Shown here: positions 11,801 through 23,640 of the stretch, in pieces
Numbering within the stretch: the first letter of the stretch is position 1
Layout of the letters: each line of letters opens with the position of its first letter
Assembly: GCA_030015575.1 (NCBI GenBank)
Contig: JASDDO010000016.1
Coordinates: forward strand, 111,123,241-111,187,240
DNA: 64,000 bases
Reading direction: 5' to 3'
From: Agapanthus africanus
Lineage: Eukaryota; Streptophyta; Magnoliopsida; Asparagales; Amaryllidaceae
The notes under the pieces: generated by a model
The model's input: only the letters and a program-made list of their open reading frames with translations
Databases searched by the model: none
What the model was told of the DNA's origin: nothing
Position numbers and translations under genes: made by a program

Positions 11801-13530
11801 CCTCGATGTCGATGTACGAACGTCAAACCATCGAGAAAATCCAATCACACTCATTTGCACATTCACGAACACTAATTTTAATATAAACTAGGTTAAAGCT
11901 CATAAAAACGCCAATTTCACTTAAAAAGTCATTTTTCCGAAAATCTAGCGAGCACAATTCGCCGTTTTTGTACAAAACACGATGTTTAAATGAATGTAGC
12001 GGCCAATATATTTATTAAATATCTTAAATAAGTCAATAAAACCATTTCCATAATTTAATCACATAAATTTGCATAATTTCCAAAATCCTAGTTTGCAAAA
12101 ATATCAATTTTAACACTTTTTAATGTAAAATTCATAATTTTACAATTAAACTTGGTTTTGCATATTGTAAATGGTTAAACCACTCAATATAATTTTTAAG
12201 ATATGATGAAACCCTAACCATATTTTAATTCTCGATTTAGCACAATATTTACAAAAACTAGTTTGCAATTTTAACCAATTTCGACCATTTTATAGCAAAA
12301 ATGCACATACAACAAACTAGTTTGGATTTGCATGAAATAAAGTATTAAACTACACTTTAAAATGTTATTAATACCATGCAAAACCTAATTAGATTTTAAT
12401 CTCCATTATATAAGTATTTCATTAAAACCTAGTTAGCAAATTAGCATAATTAGAACAATTTAATAAAACAATTAGTAACCTAGTAATTAGCTTTGCTTTA
12501 GCAAGCCCACTAGATATTAACCACACAATTAGATCATGATCAAATGACCTAAACCCTAACTTAGTATTTAAACCCTTCTCTTAAATTTCCAAACATGAAA
12601 TTAAACTATAATTAACACTTAAATCAATTTGCTTTAAGCAAAAACTAACAATTTCATTATAGGGTTATGATTTATACCTCCTAGAATCTTGAGATTTAGC
12701 ATGAAATCTCAGCCTCCCAAATCATCATCTTGCTCCTTGATTCATGCTAGCCAAGGCAAAGAAATAATGGGTAGGAGTTGGATTTTGATTTGGATTTTTG
12801 CTTGATTTTTTGTGGATTTTTCTTTGGATTTTCTTTGATGGAACAAAGAGAAGAGAAGAGGAAAAGTGGGCTGTTGAGGGGTTGCTGGTTTCGGCCAGAA
12901 TTTTGGGGGTTTGGGTGAGGGAGGAGAGAGAGTGAGGTGGAGAAAGTTAGTCCAAGTCAAAGTCAACTCAATTTATATCATTTCTACTCTTTTCTTTTCT
13001 TTTCTTTTCCTTTTCTTTCCTTTGCAAACCAAGTAGGGACAAGAGAAGGGGATGCTGAATTCAGCCATGGGGGGGAGTAAGTGGGTGTGTGTGGGTGTGG
13101 GTACGGGTGTGGGGTGAGGAAAAATGATAAATACAGTACCCCAAACATCCATTTACGCTAAAAAAAAGCCTTTTTTCTTCAATAATTTCTAAACCGTTTT
13201 GGCAAATGATTTCGTTCCAAAAACCACATGATAAATTTTTATTTAATGTTTTATGATGCACAAAATTTGTTTCAACTCATTCCAATTTGTAATTTTCCCT
13301 AATTAAATGTATTAGTGACGGCTTAAAATAATAATAAAATAATATTTTTTTCAGAAAATTTGAAATTTCACCAGCGGCTCAATAAACACCAAATAATAGC
13401 AATTACATAGCTAGAATATGTATATTTAATTTTTATAATAAGATATTTGTATTTTGATTTTTTACAGAAAACCCCCTTATTTTACCGTTTTTTTTCGAAA
13501 TTCCACCGAAACGATTTTCAAAACGTTACA
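8885..13530 (-). repeat. LARD-like LTR, copy 1
   Basis: 4,646 bp direct partner of 14,664-19,028. The ends and several interior blocks (for example 11,535-11,650 and 13,100-13,530) are almost identical to the partner. About 12,100-13,060 is hardly alignable. A TTTTC-type pyrimidine repeat occurs at about 12,985-13,020 and GT-rich repeats at about 13,083-13,115. Short frames within it are not supported as genes. Confidence 0.82.
10430..10495. other. conserved LTR hairpin (copy 1)
   Basis: Arms ATTACCGATGA (10,430-10,440) and TCATCGGTAAT (10,485-10,495) are a perfect 11-bp inverted repeat with a 44-nt loop. The same arms and loop length recur at 16,201-16,266 and, inverted, at 59,940-60,005. 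Confidence 0.7.
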
Positions 13531-14663
13531 AAAACCTTTAACGTTTTGAACTTGATATCGTTGTAGAATCGAGTGGGAAGGAGTGGTTTAAGCTCCAGTT
13601 TTAAAAATCGAATGGTTTTGTAGTATCTTTCTAATTTTGCTAAAGAGGTCACTCCCGGTGAAGGGATCTCGGCTCTTTCCTTATCGAATAAGGTGCTGGA
13701 TATGAAAATGCCACGATGCAAAGCAAAGTTAGATCAACTATAAAATCAAATCGAGTTCTTTGTAACATTTTCCAGTTTTGCTAAAAGGGTCACTCCCGGT
13801 GAAGGGATCTCGGCCCTTTCCTCATCGAATGAGGTGCAGGATATTCAAGAATACCGCTATGCAAAACAAAAGCTAGAGTTACCCTTTTTCTTAAAAAATT
13901 TGATTCTACAACATCTTTAGGTTTCTTTCTCTTATCACATTAATGTAGTCCCATCATTTACGTTTCCTAAACATCACAGAAAAGAAACAGAAAAATAGAA
14001 TGTACGCTTATGCCATCCGCATTCGTCACTGGGTCCCGTCATGCACCGTTAGGTTACTTAACTAACGGCAGAGCGGGGACTGGACTAGTGTGGGTGCAAA
14101 ACATAAGCAACGTTTATTATATATCTCATATATAAATATAACCATTTCAGATCACAGATGAATGCATTGGATATACTAGGAATTCCGTATTTCATTCAAG
14201 CCCTTAATGAAAGACGGATTCCACGGTCGTGATGAATAGCAAAACCCCCCTAGACCCCTACGGGTGCGGCAAACTACCCGCCAAATTCCCGAAGTGTAGT
14301 AACCTCCCTCAACAATTAAGTAGGCCACTCGGCACTTTGAAAACCCGATAGTTTGTGCCCCCCACCTTGGGTCTATCCTAGGAGCAAAAACAGTAAAAAG
14401 AAATTATACAACGGTGGCTACAACCTCATCCCGGATGTACCCGTAAAACAATATTACATGGCTTTTTACAAATTACATGGAATGAAAGAAAAGGAAAAAC
14501 GCTCTTCTCACACCCCCCGGCCATTCATCACGACGATCCAACACATTCATATACACATACCATCTCATGATATCCATATGTGCAACCCCCACTAATCGTC
14601 ATATAGCAATTAGCGGACGTTTCAAACACATATCACAAAAAACGAAAACCCGATTAGCCAAAC
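13531..14663 (-). mobile_element. LARD-like element, internal region
   Basis: 1.13 kb without coding potential. A block of about 85 bp containing GGTCACTCCCGGTGAAGGGA is present twice (about 13,640 and 13,785), followed each time by a phrase with 'cggc(t/c)ctttcc(t/c)tatcgaat'. No protein domain of gag or pol is visible in any frame. Confidence 0.65.
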
Positions 14664-17600
14664 TGTCACGACCCGAAAGTACGGAACATGACCGGCACTT
14701 AAACTACGAACGACTCGAGACGTACATAATCTAAGTAAACCGAAAACCCAGAAATCCAAACCAAGAAGAGTAGTAGAGAGTAGGAAAAACCAATTTAAAT
14801 CAAGTAGTTTTAATAGCATAAGCCGAATTATGCGGGTTTCTAAAAACATCAAAAATTTACTGAAAATTTCGGCAGAGTCTCCTTTGTAAATACTGGCCCC
14901 CAAATGGGATACAACATGAATAGTATACGAAATCAAGAAAAAGGCATCCCCAAGCGGGAGCTAGCTCTTCGTCAATCGACGGTCACAACCACACAAGCAA
15001 TATAATATACAACGCCAACGGCGAGGATCAAAAACTTAAAAGGGAACTCAAAACCACCAGAAATAAAACGAGCGACTCTAAGGTCGAAAGAATAAACAAC
15101 ACTGGTCTCTATCTCAATAAATACATGTTTGGTTGATGGAACTTCTAGATACAACAGAATAATGATATACAAAGTATATAATGGGGGTATGATACGAGTA
15201 AACCCACCTACTAGCAAATCACCCGAATGAAACTGAGCCCGCAAGCCGTAATGAAACCTGTACGGAAATCTGCAAGAAACTGGGGCACAACGGGGGTGAG
15301 TTGCCAACTCGTGAATAGAAAAACATCTACGCACAGAAATCGCATAAATAACGCAATCCTAGGTCAATGATCATAATATATCCTCAAAATAAGTATATAA
15401 CATGCAGCCTATAACAAGGCTAGGGTAAATATCTAACCCGAGTGTAAACTCATGTGCCCGTGTCAGTGCCTCAAGTAGCAATATATCCTATGAATGAGGT
15501 ATGAATGCATGAAACAGAATACATGTAAATGAAGAAACTGTTTTCATAAATTGGTGATATTTCCTTCGTATTTTTAAACTGAGGTATCATAAATGAAATC
15601 AGCATCAATCGTGTCTAGCATCGACACAAAACATAAATCTCACTGTCTCGAAATATCAATGTCTCAATCTCAATATCTAGGGCGCCGTCAGTCCGGACCG
15701 GCCCCTACCATAAATCTCAAGACCACGACGGTATCCTCCGGATATCCGACGCGTCGGGTAAAATCACCGGTAGGTAGTACTCCCCTGCCAGGCTCAACGT
15801 CATCACCACATTCCTCTTGCCCCGGGGTACCGCACCGGGTCCACCATGTACCCGAAACGGTTCATCCGTCTCCTCGAATCGGGTTTCCAAATCCATCAGC
15901 AAACTCATGGTGGACGACTCATACATCATGGGAAAAACCGCACTTTTTATTTTAAAAGAAAGAATATGTTTATTTGTGTTTTTGCGGTTTTCCTCCAAAT
16001 CCAGAAAATCTCATAGAAATCCAAATCCAAACCTCAATAGCATGCAAAATAGTGAATATATGCATGAGAATCCATGAATGCGGCATAACAATGAATAACA
16101 GTATGCATGAAGTAGCAGGTAATAACTACAATGTCTAAACTATTCGCAAATAGGCTATTTCAAGCAATAATATATTTTCTAAGGTGTACGTGACATGGCA
16201 ATTACCGATGAAGATGTGTGTGAGCCGGCAAGTAAGTGTACGTGGTACATACGCATCATCGGTAATGGTGCTGGTGTCCTATCAGCATGATATTAAAATG
16301 GAGTATGAAACATAATATAAGAATGCGCTGCAAAGCGAACCACAAAAAAAGTGGGAGCTGAAACTAGACGTAACCAAAACTAATCTGCATTAATCTAATA
16401 TAAGTCCTACGAATGGTGCCCTTTGAAATAACACGAATCATGGGGTTTTGAAAATAGGGCTACGGTGTTTTTATGAAAAGATACGTCGTTTTTGAAATGT
16501 CCGTAGATTCCCTTGAGCTGTCTTTAAAAATGCCCACGATTCGTTAGTTTTTGAAATAGGTAAGAAGTCTAATCTACTCTAACAACTACACTAAACTATA
16601 CGGCCGAACTAACAAGCTGAACTACAGGTAAGGGAACCGCCTAACATCTGAGTCGATATATAAATATATATAAGTCGGTGATCCCGCCTCAATAGTACCG
16701 CGTACGATACAGTATATCATCTGACATCCTCGAGTCATGAGCGCGGATCTATCATCAATATAGGCTCGTACGGTAAATCGTCGTACGGCATCCCAAAAGC
16801 TGGGTACGGTTCAATATCACACTATCTCATCACATTTCAGATATCACTTATCATATCATATAATCTGGGGTACTGATCTAAGTCTAGTACAACTGATATC
16901 ATCTTCAAAGTATGAATGCGGGGGTAAACACACATCCCGAACCCGCAAGAATCACATTTCGTATCCCAAATACGAATCATATCAAATCACCGATCTCGCG
17001 GCACAAAGCCCACATCATCGACTCAACTCCAAAGTCATCCCATATCATCAAACACCCTGCAAGTATAAGAAACATACCAGTGTATGCGTGTGGGTGCAAA
17101 TCTATCCTATGGTTCGCAACTAGGAACTACGCTAGTTATTTCTACCCCTAACTAACCATAACACACTAACTATCACACATAAAAATATACTACATAGTAC
17201 TAATTACGGACTGCGGGGGTGCTATACGCCATCCACCCGACTTCTCCCCGTAGATATAAATCTACTCACCTGGTCCTCGCTCGCCGGTGCCGACGTCGCC
17301 ACGCGCTTGCTTGTCGTCTCGAAGTCCACATGGGGTACCTACATATCATAACGCACCGTATCGCATTAAAAACACAATTCAAAATCGAAACGGCATATGA
17401 AAACTAAATCGGCACGCGTATCATGCATAGGTCAAAACCTATCGCCTACACATGCAAGAATAGTCAAACCAACCCTCGATGTCGATGTACGAACGTCAAA
17501 CCATCGAGAAAATCCAATCACACTCATTTGCACATTCACGAAAACTAATTTTAATATAAAATAGGTTAAAACTCACGAAAACCCCAAATTCACTCTAAAA

Positions 17601-19028
17601 GCCGTTTTTCCGAAAAACTAGCAAGCAAAATTACCCGTTTTAGTACAAAACTCGATGTTTAAATGAATGTAGCGGCCAATATATTTATTAAATATCTTAA
17701 ATAAGTCAATAAAACCATTTCCATAATTTAATCACATAAATTTGCATAATTTCCAAAATTCTAGTTTACACTATACCCAAATTTTAACAATTTATAGCAA
17801 AAATGCACAAATAACAAATTAGCTAGGATTTTCATGAACTAAAGGCACTAAACCACTCAATATAATATTTATAATGACATGAAACCTTAATTTGAATTTT
17901 ATCTCACAAAAATATAATTATTTTAAAAACCTAGTTTACAACTTATATAAATATCACATTTTAAATCAACAAAAATGCAAACTAGCAACTTAATTTGATT
18001 TAGCATAACACTAATATGTCAAATACATCACACCACCATAATCTCACAACACAAAACCCTAATTAGATTTTCACAAACCCTAATCTAAATCTTCTCTTGC
18101 AAACCCACATCTTTCAATTAAGCCAAAAGTTAGCACCTAATAAGCTTCATTAAGGAATTAAACCAACAATTGAACAATGGGTCAAAAGTTATACCTCACA
18201 ACCATGAATCAAACTTGAAATCTAGACCTCCAATTTGAAATCCTTGCACCAAGATCCATGCTAAAGAAGACGAGGGAAAATGGGTAGGAGTCGGATTTGG
18301 ATTTTAGCTTGATTTTTGATGGAATTTGGACATTTTTTTAAGGGGAAATGAGATGGGGTTTTGGGGGGAAATTCTGGACAGCAAGAAGTGGGGAGCTCGG
18401 CTGCATGTATGGGGAAAGAGGAGAGAGAGGGAGGTGGGGAAAAAGATATCTAGTCAACCTAGTCAAAGTCCACTCTCATTTCTACATTTCCTTTTTCTTT
18501 TCTTTTCCTTTCTTTTGCAACACAAGTGGGGAAAAGATTGAAGGAGGGGCTGCTGAATTCAGTCAAGAAAAAAGATAAATGGGGGTGTGTGAGTGTGGGT
18601 ACGGGTGTGGGGTGATGAAAAATGATAAATACAATACCCCAAACATCCATTTACGCTAAAAAAAAAGTCCTTTTTCTTCAATAATTTCTAAACCGTTTTG
18701 GCAAATGATTTCGTTCCAAAAACCACATGATAAATTTTTATTTAATGTTTTATGATGCACAAAATTTGTTTCAACTCATTCCAATTTGTAATTTTCCCTA
18801 ATTAAATGTATTAGTGACGGCTTAAAATAATAATAAAATAATAATTTTTTTCAGAAAATTTGAAATTTCACCAGCGGCTCAATAAACACCAAATAATAGC
18901 AATTACAAATCTAGAATATGTATATTTAATTTTTATAATAAGATATTTGTATTTTGACTTTTTACAGAAAACTCCTTATTTTACCGTTTTTTTCGAAATT
19001 CCACCGAAACGATTTTCAAAACGTTACA
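14664..19028 (-). repeat. LARD-like LTR, copy 2
   Basis: 4,365 bp partner of copy 1, shorter mainly through deletions in the middle (about 16,140-16,200 and 17,770-18,300). It ends AACGTTACA at 19,028 and is followed by CAAAC. Short frames on both strands here are shadows of repeat sequence. Confidence 0.82.
16201..16266. other. conserved LTR hairpin (copy 2)
   Basis: Same 11-bp arms at 16,201-16,211 and 16,256-16,266, again separated by 44 nt. Confidence 0.7.
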
Positions 19029-19033
19029 CAAAC

Positions 19034-19394
19034 ACTATTAGAATTTCGATCGATAATTTTAAACCATGCCAACACTTGACATGTTCCTGTACAAACACCT
19101 TTGTAAAATTCTTTATATCCCAGAAACCCTAATTCTTCAATATATGAGCACTGTAGAAAACTGAGTCGACGCGGCCTCAACTCGGCGGCGGATCCGCGGC
19201 GCTTTAGTCGAGTTTGGACTCCGAATTTCTACAGTGTTCTTAGAAAACCCTGCTTGTATTTTTAAGACATGTCAAATTAATTTTGGAACACTTTCAAAAA
19301 CTGACAGCAGCAAGGGCAGAATACGAGTTTTCGGGAGAAAAAACTGTCGATCGAGCTTCTAACTTTTGGCTAACATCTAATTGTGGTTTAGTTA
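19034..19394 (-). other. copia leader (part next to primer site)
   Basis: Non-coding continuation of the copia leader on the far side of the nested element. It holds an 11-bp perfect inverted repeat, CACTGTAGAAA (19,149-19,159) with TTTCTACAGTG (19,227-19,237), around a GC-rich core (about 19,167-19,202). This is a candidate leader stem-loop. Confidence 0.65.
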
Positions 19395-19407
19395 GGCTCT
19401 GATACCA
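19395..19407 (-). other. copia primer-binding site (initiator Met-tRNA)
   Basis: The minus strand reads TGGTATCAGAGCC directly after the LTR end (CTAACA). This is the standard plant sequence complementary to the 3' end of initiator Met-tRNA. It fixes the inner border of the 5' LTR at 19,408. Confidence 0.92.
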
Positions 19408-21368
19408 TGTTAGCGTGTGTTGCATGCTCCCACAACTCTTGTGGCGCGGCGGAAGCGATGAACGAAAATTTTCTTGGCATACAACACGCACTTAACCGAA
19501 GATCTTGTCTAAACCACAACTAGAAAAACCTAAGTAGAGATCTTATCTACTATGTTAGGGATTATACCTCAATGATACGGTCATTCGGGTCTTCTCTTTG
19601 ATGAACTCCTTAGCTCCTTTAGATGTTGCCGATGTCTTCGATCTCCGGCCACCCAAGACCTAGATGATCCACCCGAGAGTTATCGTGCGAGCTAGAAACT
19701 CTTCATAAGAGTTTAACCTAGAGACCAATTTTGCTAGAATAGGTCACTAGGATTATGTAGAGATGAGTGTATTGGATTAGCTTGAAATCTATAGCATTTC
19801 TTTCTCTTAACCTTCTCTTGATTCACCTTGCATTCACATCTCATGTGAAACTATTTATAAGAAGAAGGAGGGGGAGGAGATAAGAAGGAGTAAGTGTTTG
19901 TCATGATTTAAAGAGTTCAAGCATGATGAAAAAAAAATTAGCACTAAGAGAATTAATTGAAGCATGCATTATATAAATTAGTATCATGCTTTAATAGTAA
20001 CTCCATAACAACAACCTCATCATGCTTGTACCTTTTAATTTCCACCTCATTTTATTTTTCATAAATGATGTCATTATTATGTCATTATGAGGTGGCACCT
20101 TCTAGAAGGTATTCTTGTAACAATTACAAAAATACCCCTCCTCCGTATACCGTATACCGTATATTGTATACCCGCATCCGAATTCCGAAAAATACGAATA
20201 CCATTAATCCAATAATATAATACCGGTATCCGGCTTAAACCAAAGCCTACCAGTATTATCCTTCCGATTATTATTCCTGTAACAATTACATGAATAAAAT
20301 CGAAACCCTGCCGTAACAGCTTACGGCTGCCATAACAACTTACAGCCTCTACATATTTCGCCTGAACGAGGGAACCCTCTGTGTGGGACTCTAAAGACTC
20401 GACAGTACGCTGGCAGTGGGTTTAACCACAAGCACGTCAGCGGCACTAGCTGTGCGTAACGGCTACCCAGGTACTTGACGAAAAGGTGGCCAACGAGCGA
20501 ACTCATCACAACCCTTACGAGCCTGCAAGCAACACTTACCGTACAGTCCGATCTCTTCGTCTGATACGTCGCATATGAAGTCTAGGGGTGGTAAATGTCA
20601 GACCCCGGTAACTTTATAAGTCATGCTGATTTATGGCTCATAACAGTTCGAGAAACTACCGATAACACTTATCAGTAAACCTCGAGAACCCTGGCCAGGG
20701 ATTTAGGTGTTATAGCCGATCAAACATAGCGCGACATCAACTCCCTATACCGAGAGAGACGAAACCCCTCCTATCGCTCACTGTCTCCATATGATTCGGG
20801 ACTGTACCCAAAATCCACCTGTTTGCACGACTCAATAGAGCCATGGTAGGGAGGAAATTAAAGTACAGTGGGAATCACACAAGACTCTATGACGATCTCG
20901 GGTCTACAGACTAACCTGTACAAGTGTCGCTAGAGAACTGCTATCTGACAATAGGTATATATACCATCTAGGAGTTTTCAGCGAGTCCTGTTCGGTGTAC
21001 CCATTCTCCAATGAGCACTTGTGTACAATCTTTGATGTCAAATATCAATGGTTGTGGAATCAACCATCGCCCCCAGGGTCAAGAAACTTACACACTAGTC
21101 TAATCTGGTAATACCGATGCCCTGTCTCGATATACCCTCGACTAGGAACTATTGAAGGATATGCTTGTAGACTGCCCAGGTCCCACCAGTATGATCTCAT
21201 CATAATCCTGGTAGTCAAGCATAGTCCTAAGGGCTTCATCAACACATCACATGTTATGATAAAGATAAACCAGATAGCATACTATCATTTCGAGCAAAGA
21301 TTGTTTCTGTACATATACATGTCTAGTATCCTATACAATACAGGCCTCTAGGGCATACATATCCAACA
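19408..21368 (-). repeat. copia 5' LTR, complete
   Basis: 1,961 bp, from TGTTAGCG on the plus strand to ATCCAACA. Its inner border is set by the primer site and its outer border by the match to the 3' LTR. Bases 19,756-21,368 match 2,714-4,326. Confidence 0.88.
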
Positions 21369-22350
21369 CAATGACCTCCCTGGCAGAATCAAATTCCACC
21401 TCGGAAACAAGTCAACTTCATCCCTGACGCCGCAAGAAGCGGGGCAAGTCAAATCCAGAATCGACCGTCCAAGTCGCAAAAGGGCAGCACCGACCGTCCA
21501 AGTCGTTAAAATGGCAGCACCGACCGTCTACGTCGCTAAAATGGCAGTATCGACCGTCCAAGTCGCAAAAAGGGCAGCATCGATCGTCCACGTCGCTAAA
21601 ATGGCAGCACCGACGGTCCACGTCGCTAAAATGGCAGTATCGACCGTCCAAGTCGCAAAAAGGGCAGCATCGATCGTCCACGTCGCTAAAATGGCAGCAC
21701 CGACCGTCCACGTCGCTAAAATGGCAGTATCGACCGTCCAAGTCGCAAAAAGGGCAGCATCGACCGTCCACGTCGCTAAAATGGAGGCACCGACAGTCCA
21801 CATCGCTAAAATGGCAGCACCGACTGTCCACGTCGCAAAAGGGGCAAAACCGACCGTCCAAGTCGCAAAAAGGGCAGAACCGACGGTCCAAGTCGCAAAA
21901 AGGGCAGAACCGACCGTCCAAGTCGCAAAAAGGGCAGCACCGACCGTCCACGTCGCAAAAAGGGCAGAACCGACGGTCCAAGTCGCAAAAAGGGCAGAAC
22001 CGACCGTCCAAGTCGCAAAAAGGGCAGCACCGACCGTCCACGTCGCAAAAAGGGCAGCACCGACCGTCCAAGTCGCAAAAAGGGCAGCACCGACCGTCCA
22101 AGTCGCAAAAAGGGCAGCGCAGGATTCCTACAAAGCGGGAACCAGATCACTCCGGGTCAGGGAAACGTCTATCACGGACACTCCGTCTTGGAGACATGTC
22201 AAGCAACGACCGTCCATGTCGTAAAAAGGGCAGTGCCAGCTTCCAAAAAAGTGGGAACCAAATCAGGTCGCCTCTAAGTAAAAGAAGATCCATCAATTTC
22301 ATGCACACAACCCACATATGTGGTGTGCATTTATTGATGGGGGGCAATTT
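21369..22350 (+). mobile_element. Tat-type element, 3' non-coding region (right part) with tandem array
   Basis: Tandem repeats occupy most of this stretch, followed by GATGGGGGGCAATT (about 22,336-22,349), a good polypurine tract directly before TGTTGGGG. Tandem arrays between integrase and the 3' LTR are characteristic of Tat/Retand-type elements. Position just beyond the copia LTR suggests this is the rest of the element that starts the window. Confidence 0.7.
21470..22125. repeat. 30-bp tandem repeat array (about 21 units)
   Basis: The unit is CGACCGTCCAAGTCGCAAAA plus AGGGCAGCAC. A variant has CACGTCGCTAAAATGGCAGTAT in its second half. The left part alternates variants in a 120-bp higher-order pattern; the right part is more uniform. 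Because 30 is divisible by three, several frames stay open on both strands and encode 10-residue repeats. These frames are a by-product, not evidence of a gene. Confidence 0.92.
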
Positions 22351-22686
22351 GTTGGGGTAAAAATTTACACCCCGGTTGACCAAGTCAAAATCAAAGTCAA
22401 CCCCAAGCCAAGTGGGCCCAAGCCCAGATCCAGTGGGCCCATGCCCGGGTCGAGCCCGAACATGAAGCGGCCGGCCTCCCCCCATGCCAAGATAAAAATT
22501 TTGTAATAAATAATTTTGTTGTATTTCTTTTATTTTATTTTATGGATAAATGTAAGAAAAATAGGCATAAAGCCAAATTTTTGTAAAGCCTGTGGCTTAT
22601 GTGCAAAAAGAAATGGCATATGAGCCATGAGATAGGCAAAATGCCATTTTGTGAAGCCCAAGGGGCTCTTTGTAAAGTGTATAGCC

Positions 22687-22693
22687 TATAAAG
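22687..22693 (+). promoter_or_regulatory. TATA box of the Tat-type LTR
   Basis: CCTATAAAGGC lies about 30 bp before a CT-rich initiator-like stretch in the LTR. This is the usual arrangement for plant LTR promoters. Confidence 0.5.
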
Positions 22694-23074
22694 GCAAGGA
22701 TAATGAAAATATCCCAACAACTTTTTCTCTCTCTAAAAATTTTTCAGATCTGAGATCTTTTCTCATTTTTCAAGGTTCCAAAACCTTATTCTTTCTCTTG
22801 AATTAAATCAAGAGTTTTACTCTTCTTTTTATAAAACAAAATAGTTTTTCACCACAAAACCCATAAAGGGGAACTCAGATCTTCCATTAGATCTCCAAAA
22901 GAAGAGATTTTTAAAAAATTCCATATCTCTTGATCTTCAAGATCCAGCTAACAGAGGAGGAGAAGAAGAACATCTTTCACTAACCCCCCCAAAAAAAAAC
23001 ACACTCAGGAGTCCAACTCCTCTCTGATTTCTCTTCCGAGAAATTTTTTAGGCTAAAATCCTCTTTTTCTCGCC

Positions 23075-23390
23075 GGCGTTCAAGCGCAGAGCGCCCGCGT
23101 GCCGACACGTGGCGCGCTTGCGCTCAAGCGCAAAGCGCTCAGCACTCAAGCGCAGAGCGCCCGCGTGCCGACACGTGGCGCGCTTGCGCTCAAGCGCAAA
23201 GCGCTCAGCACTCAAGCGCAAAGCACCCACGTGCCGACACGTGGCGCGCTTGCGCTCCAGCGCACGCGCTCGAGCGCAAGTCGTCCTGGTGCCGACACGT
23301 GGCGCGCTTGCGCTCAAGCGCTCAATGTCCGAGCGTAAAGCGCCCACGTACCGACATGTGGCCCGCTTGCGCCCAAGCGCCTAGGCGCTG
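23075..23390. repeat. 58-66-bp GC-rich tandem repeat with G-box/ABRE core
   Basis: Five units, with GCCGACACGTGGCGCGCTTG starting at 23,101, 23,167, 23,233 and 23,291 and a diverged fifth at about 23,349. Spacing is 66, 66, 58 and about 59 bp. Units one to four contain ACACGTGGC; the fifth reads ACATGTGGC. The block is far richer in GC and CpG than its surroundings. Confidence 0.85.
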
Positions 23391-23640
23391 GCCCCACGCA
23401 TCCTTTGGATGTCTTTTTCCAATTTATTTATATATACATGTATATATATACATATGTATACATATGTACACATACACATACTCCACGACACTGTCCCTGT
23501 TAGAAAAAAAATTCTAACGGGGCGCTGCCCCGCACCTCGCAAGGGGGCTGCTAGTCTCCTTGACCCCCAGCCCGCTATCCGGGTAGTGGGACCCCCGTAA
23601 AAACTCTGCGTGGCTCCCGATATATCCAAAACCCCCTTTC

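Larger units (their letters stand above)
8885..19028 (-). mobile_element. LARD-like element with 4.4-4.6 kb LTRs and a short non-coding interior
   Basis: Two long direct repeats (8,885-13,530 and 14,664-19,028) both start TGTCACGACCCG and end AACGTTACA, giving short inverted ends TGT(C/A)ACG. They flank 1,133 bp with no coding frame. The flanks are AAAAC (8,880-8,884) and CAAAC (19,029-19,033), a target duplication with one mismatch. The element lies inside the copia leader. Plant Ty3/gypsy (Del/Tekay-type) LTRs often end GGGTCGTGACA, the reverse of this start, so the sense strand is probably minus. No Met-tRNA primer site is seen at either internal border. It matches the definition of a large retrotransposon derivative that depends on another element for its proteins. 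Confidence 0.8.
2714..21368 (-). mobile_element. Ty1/copia LTR retrotransposon, minus strand, split by a nested element
   Basis: The parts in element order are: 5' LTR (21,368-19,408), Met-tRNA primer site (19,407-19,395), leader (19,394-19,034, then 8,884-8,309 after the nested insertion), gag-pol (8,308-4,373), polypurine tract and 3' LTR (4,326-2,714). The two LTRs share about 1.6 kb with roughly 25-30 single-base differences counted by eye, mostly transitions, so insertion was recent. The 3' LTR lacks the last ~348 bp found in the 5' LTR, and no target duplication can be checked on that side. Removing the nested block (8,885-19,028) gives an element of about 8.5 kb. Many other LTRs in the right part of the window belong to this family. 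Confidence 0.88.
22351..23640 (+). repeat. Tat-type 3' LTR (end uncertain)
   Basis: Starts TGTTGGGGTAAAAATTTACA right after a polypurine tract. It contains a TATA box, a pyrimidine-rich presumed transcript start (about 22,720-22,740) and a GC-rich G-box array (23,083-23,390). The 3' end is not certain. It lies somewhere between the GGGGCGCTGCCCC palindrome (about 23,518) and about 23,660. Confidence 0.65.

Noticed and set aside
13531-13560. Primer-binding site directly after LARD-like LTR copy 1
   Set aside because: The sequence does not match initiator Met-tRNA or any other tRNA end I can recognise. On the other side, 14,643-14,660 resembles a tRNA 3' end only loosely.
14972-15334. Open frame of about 120 codons on the minus strand in LARD-like LTR copy 2
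   Set aside because: The matching region of copy 1 is broken by stops, and no domain is recognisable. It is chance openness in repeat DNA.
21418-22224. Long open frames on both strands encoding 10-residue repeats, one Cys-rich (DGRCCPFCDL-like)
   Set aside because: They come from a 30-bp tandem array whose unit is divisible by three. Several overlapping frames are open at once and there is no start or promoter context.
23048-23384. Arg/Ala-rich open frames on both strands
   Set aside because: Shadows of the GC-rich 58-66-bp repeat in the presumed LTR. Frames overlap on both strands and do not resemble a protein.
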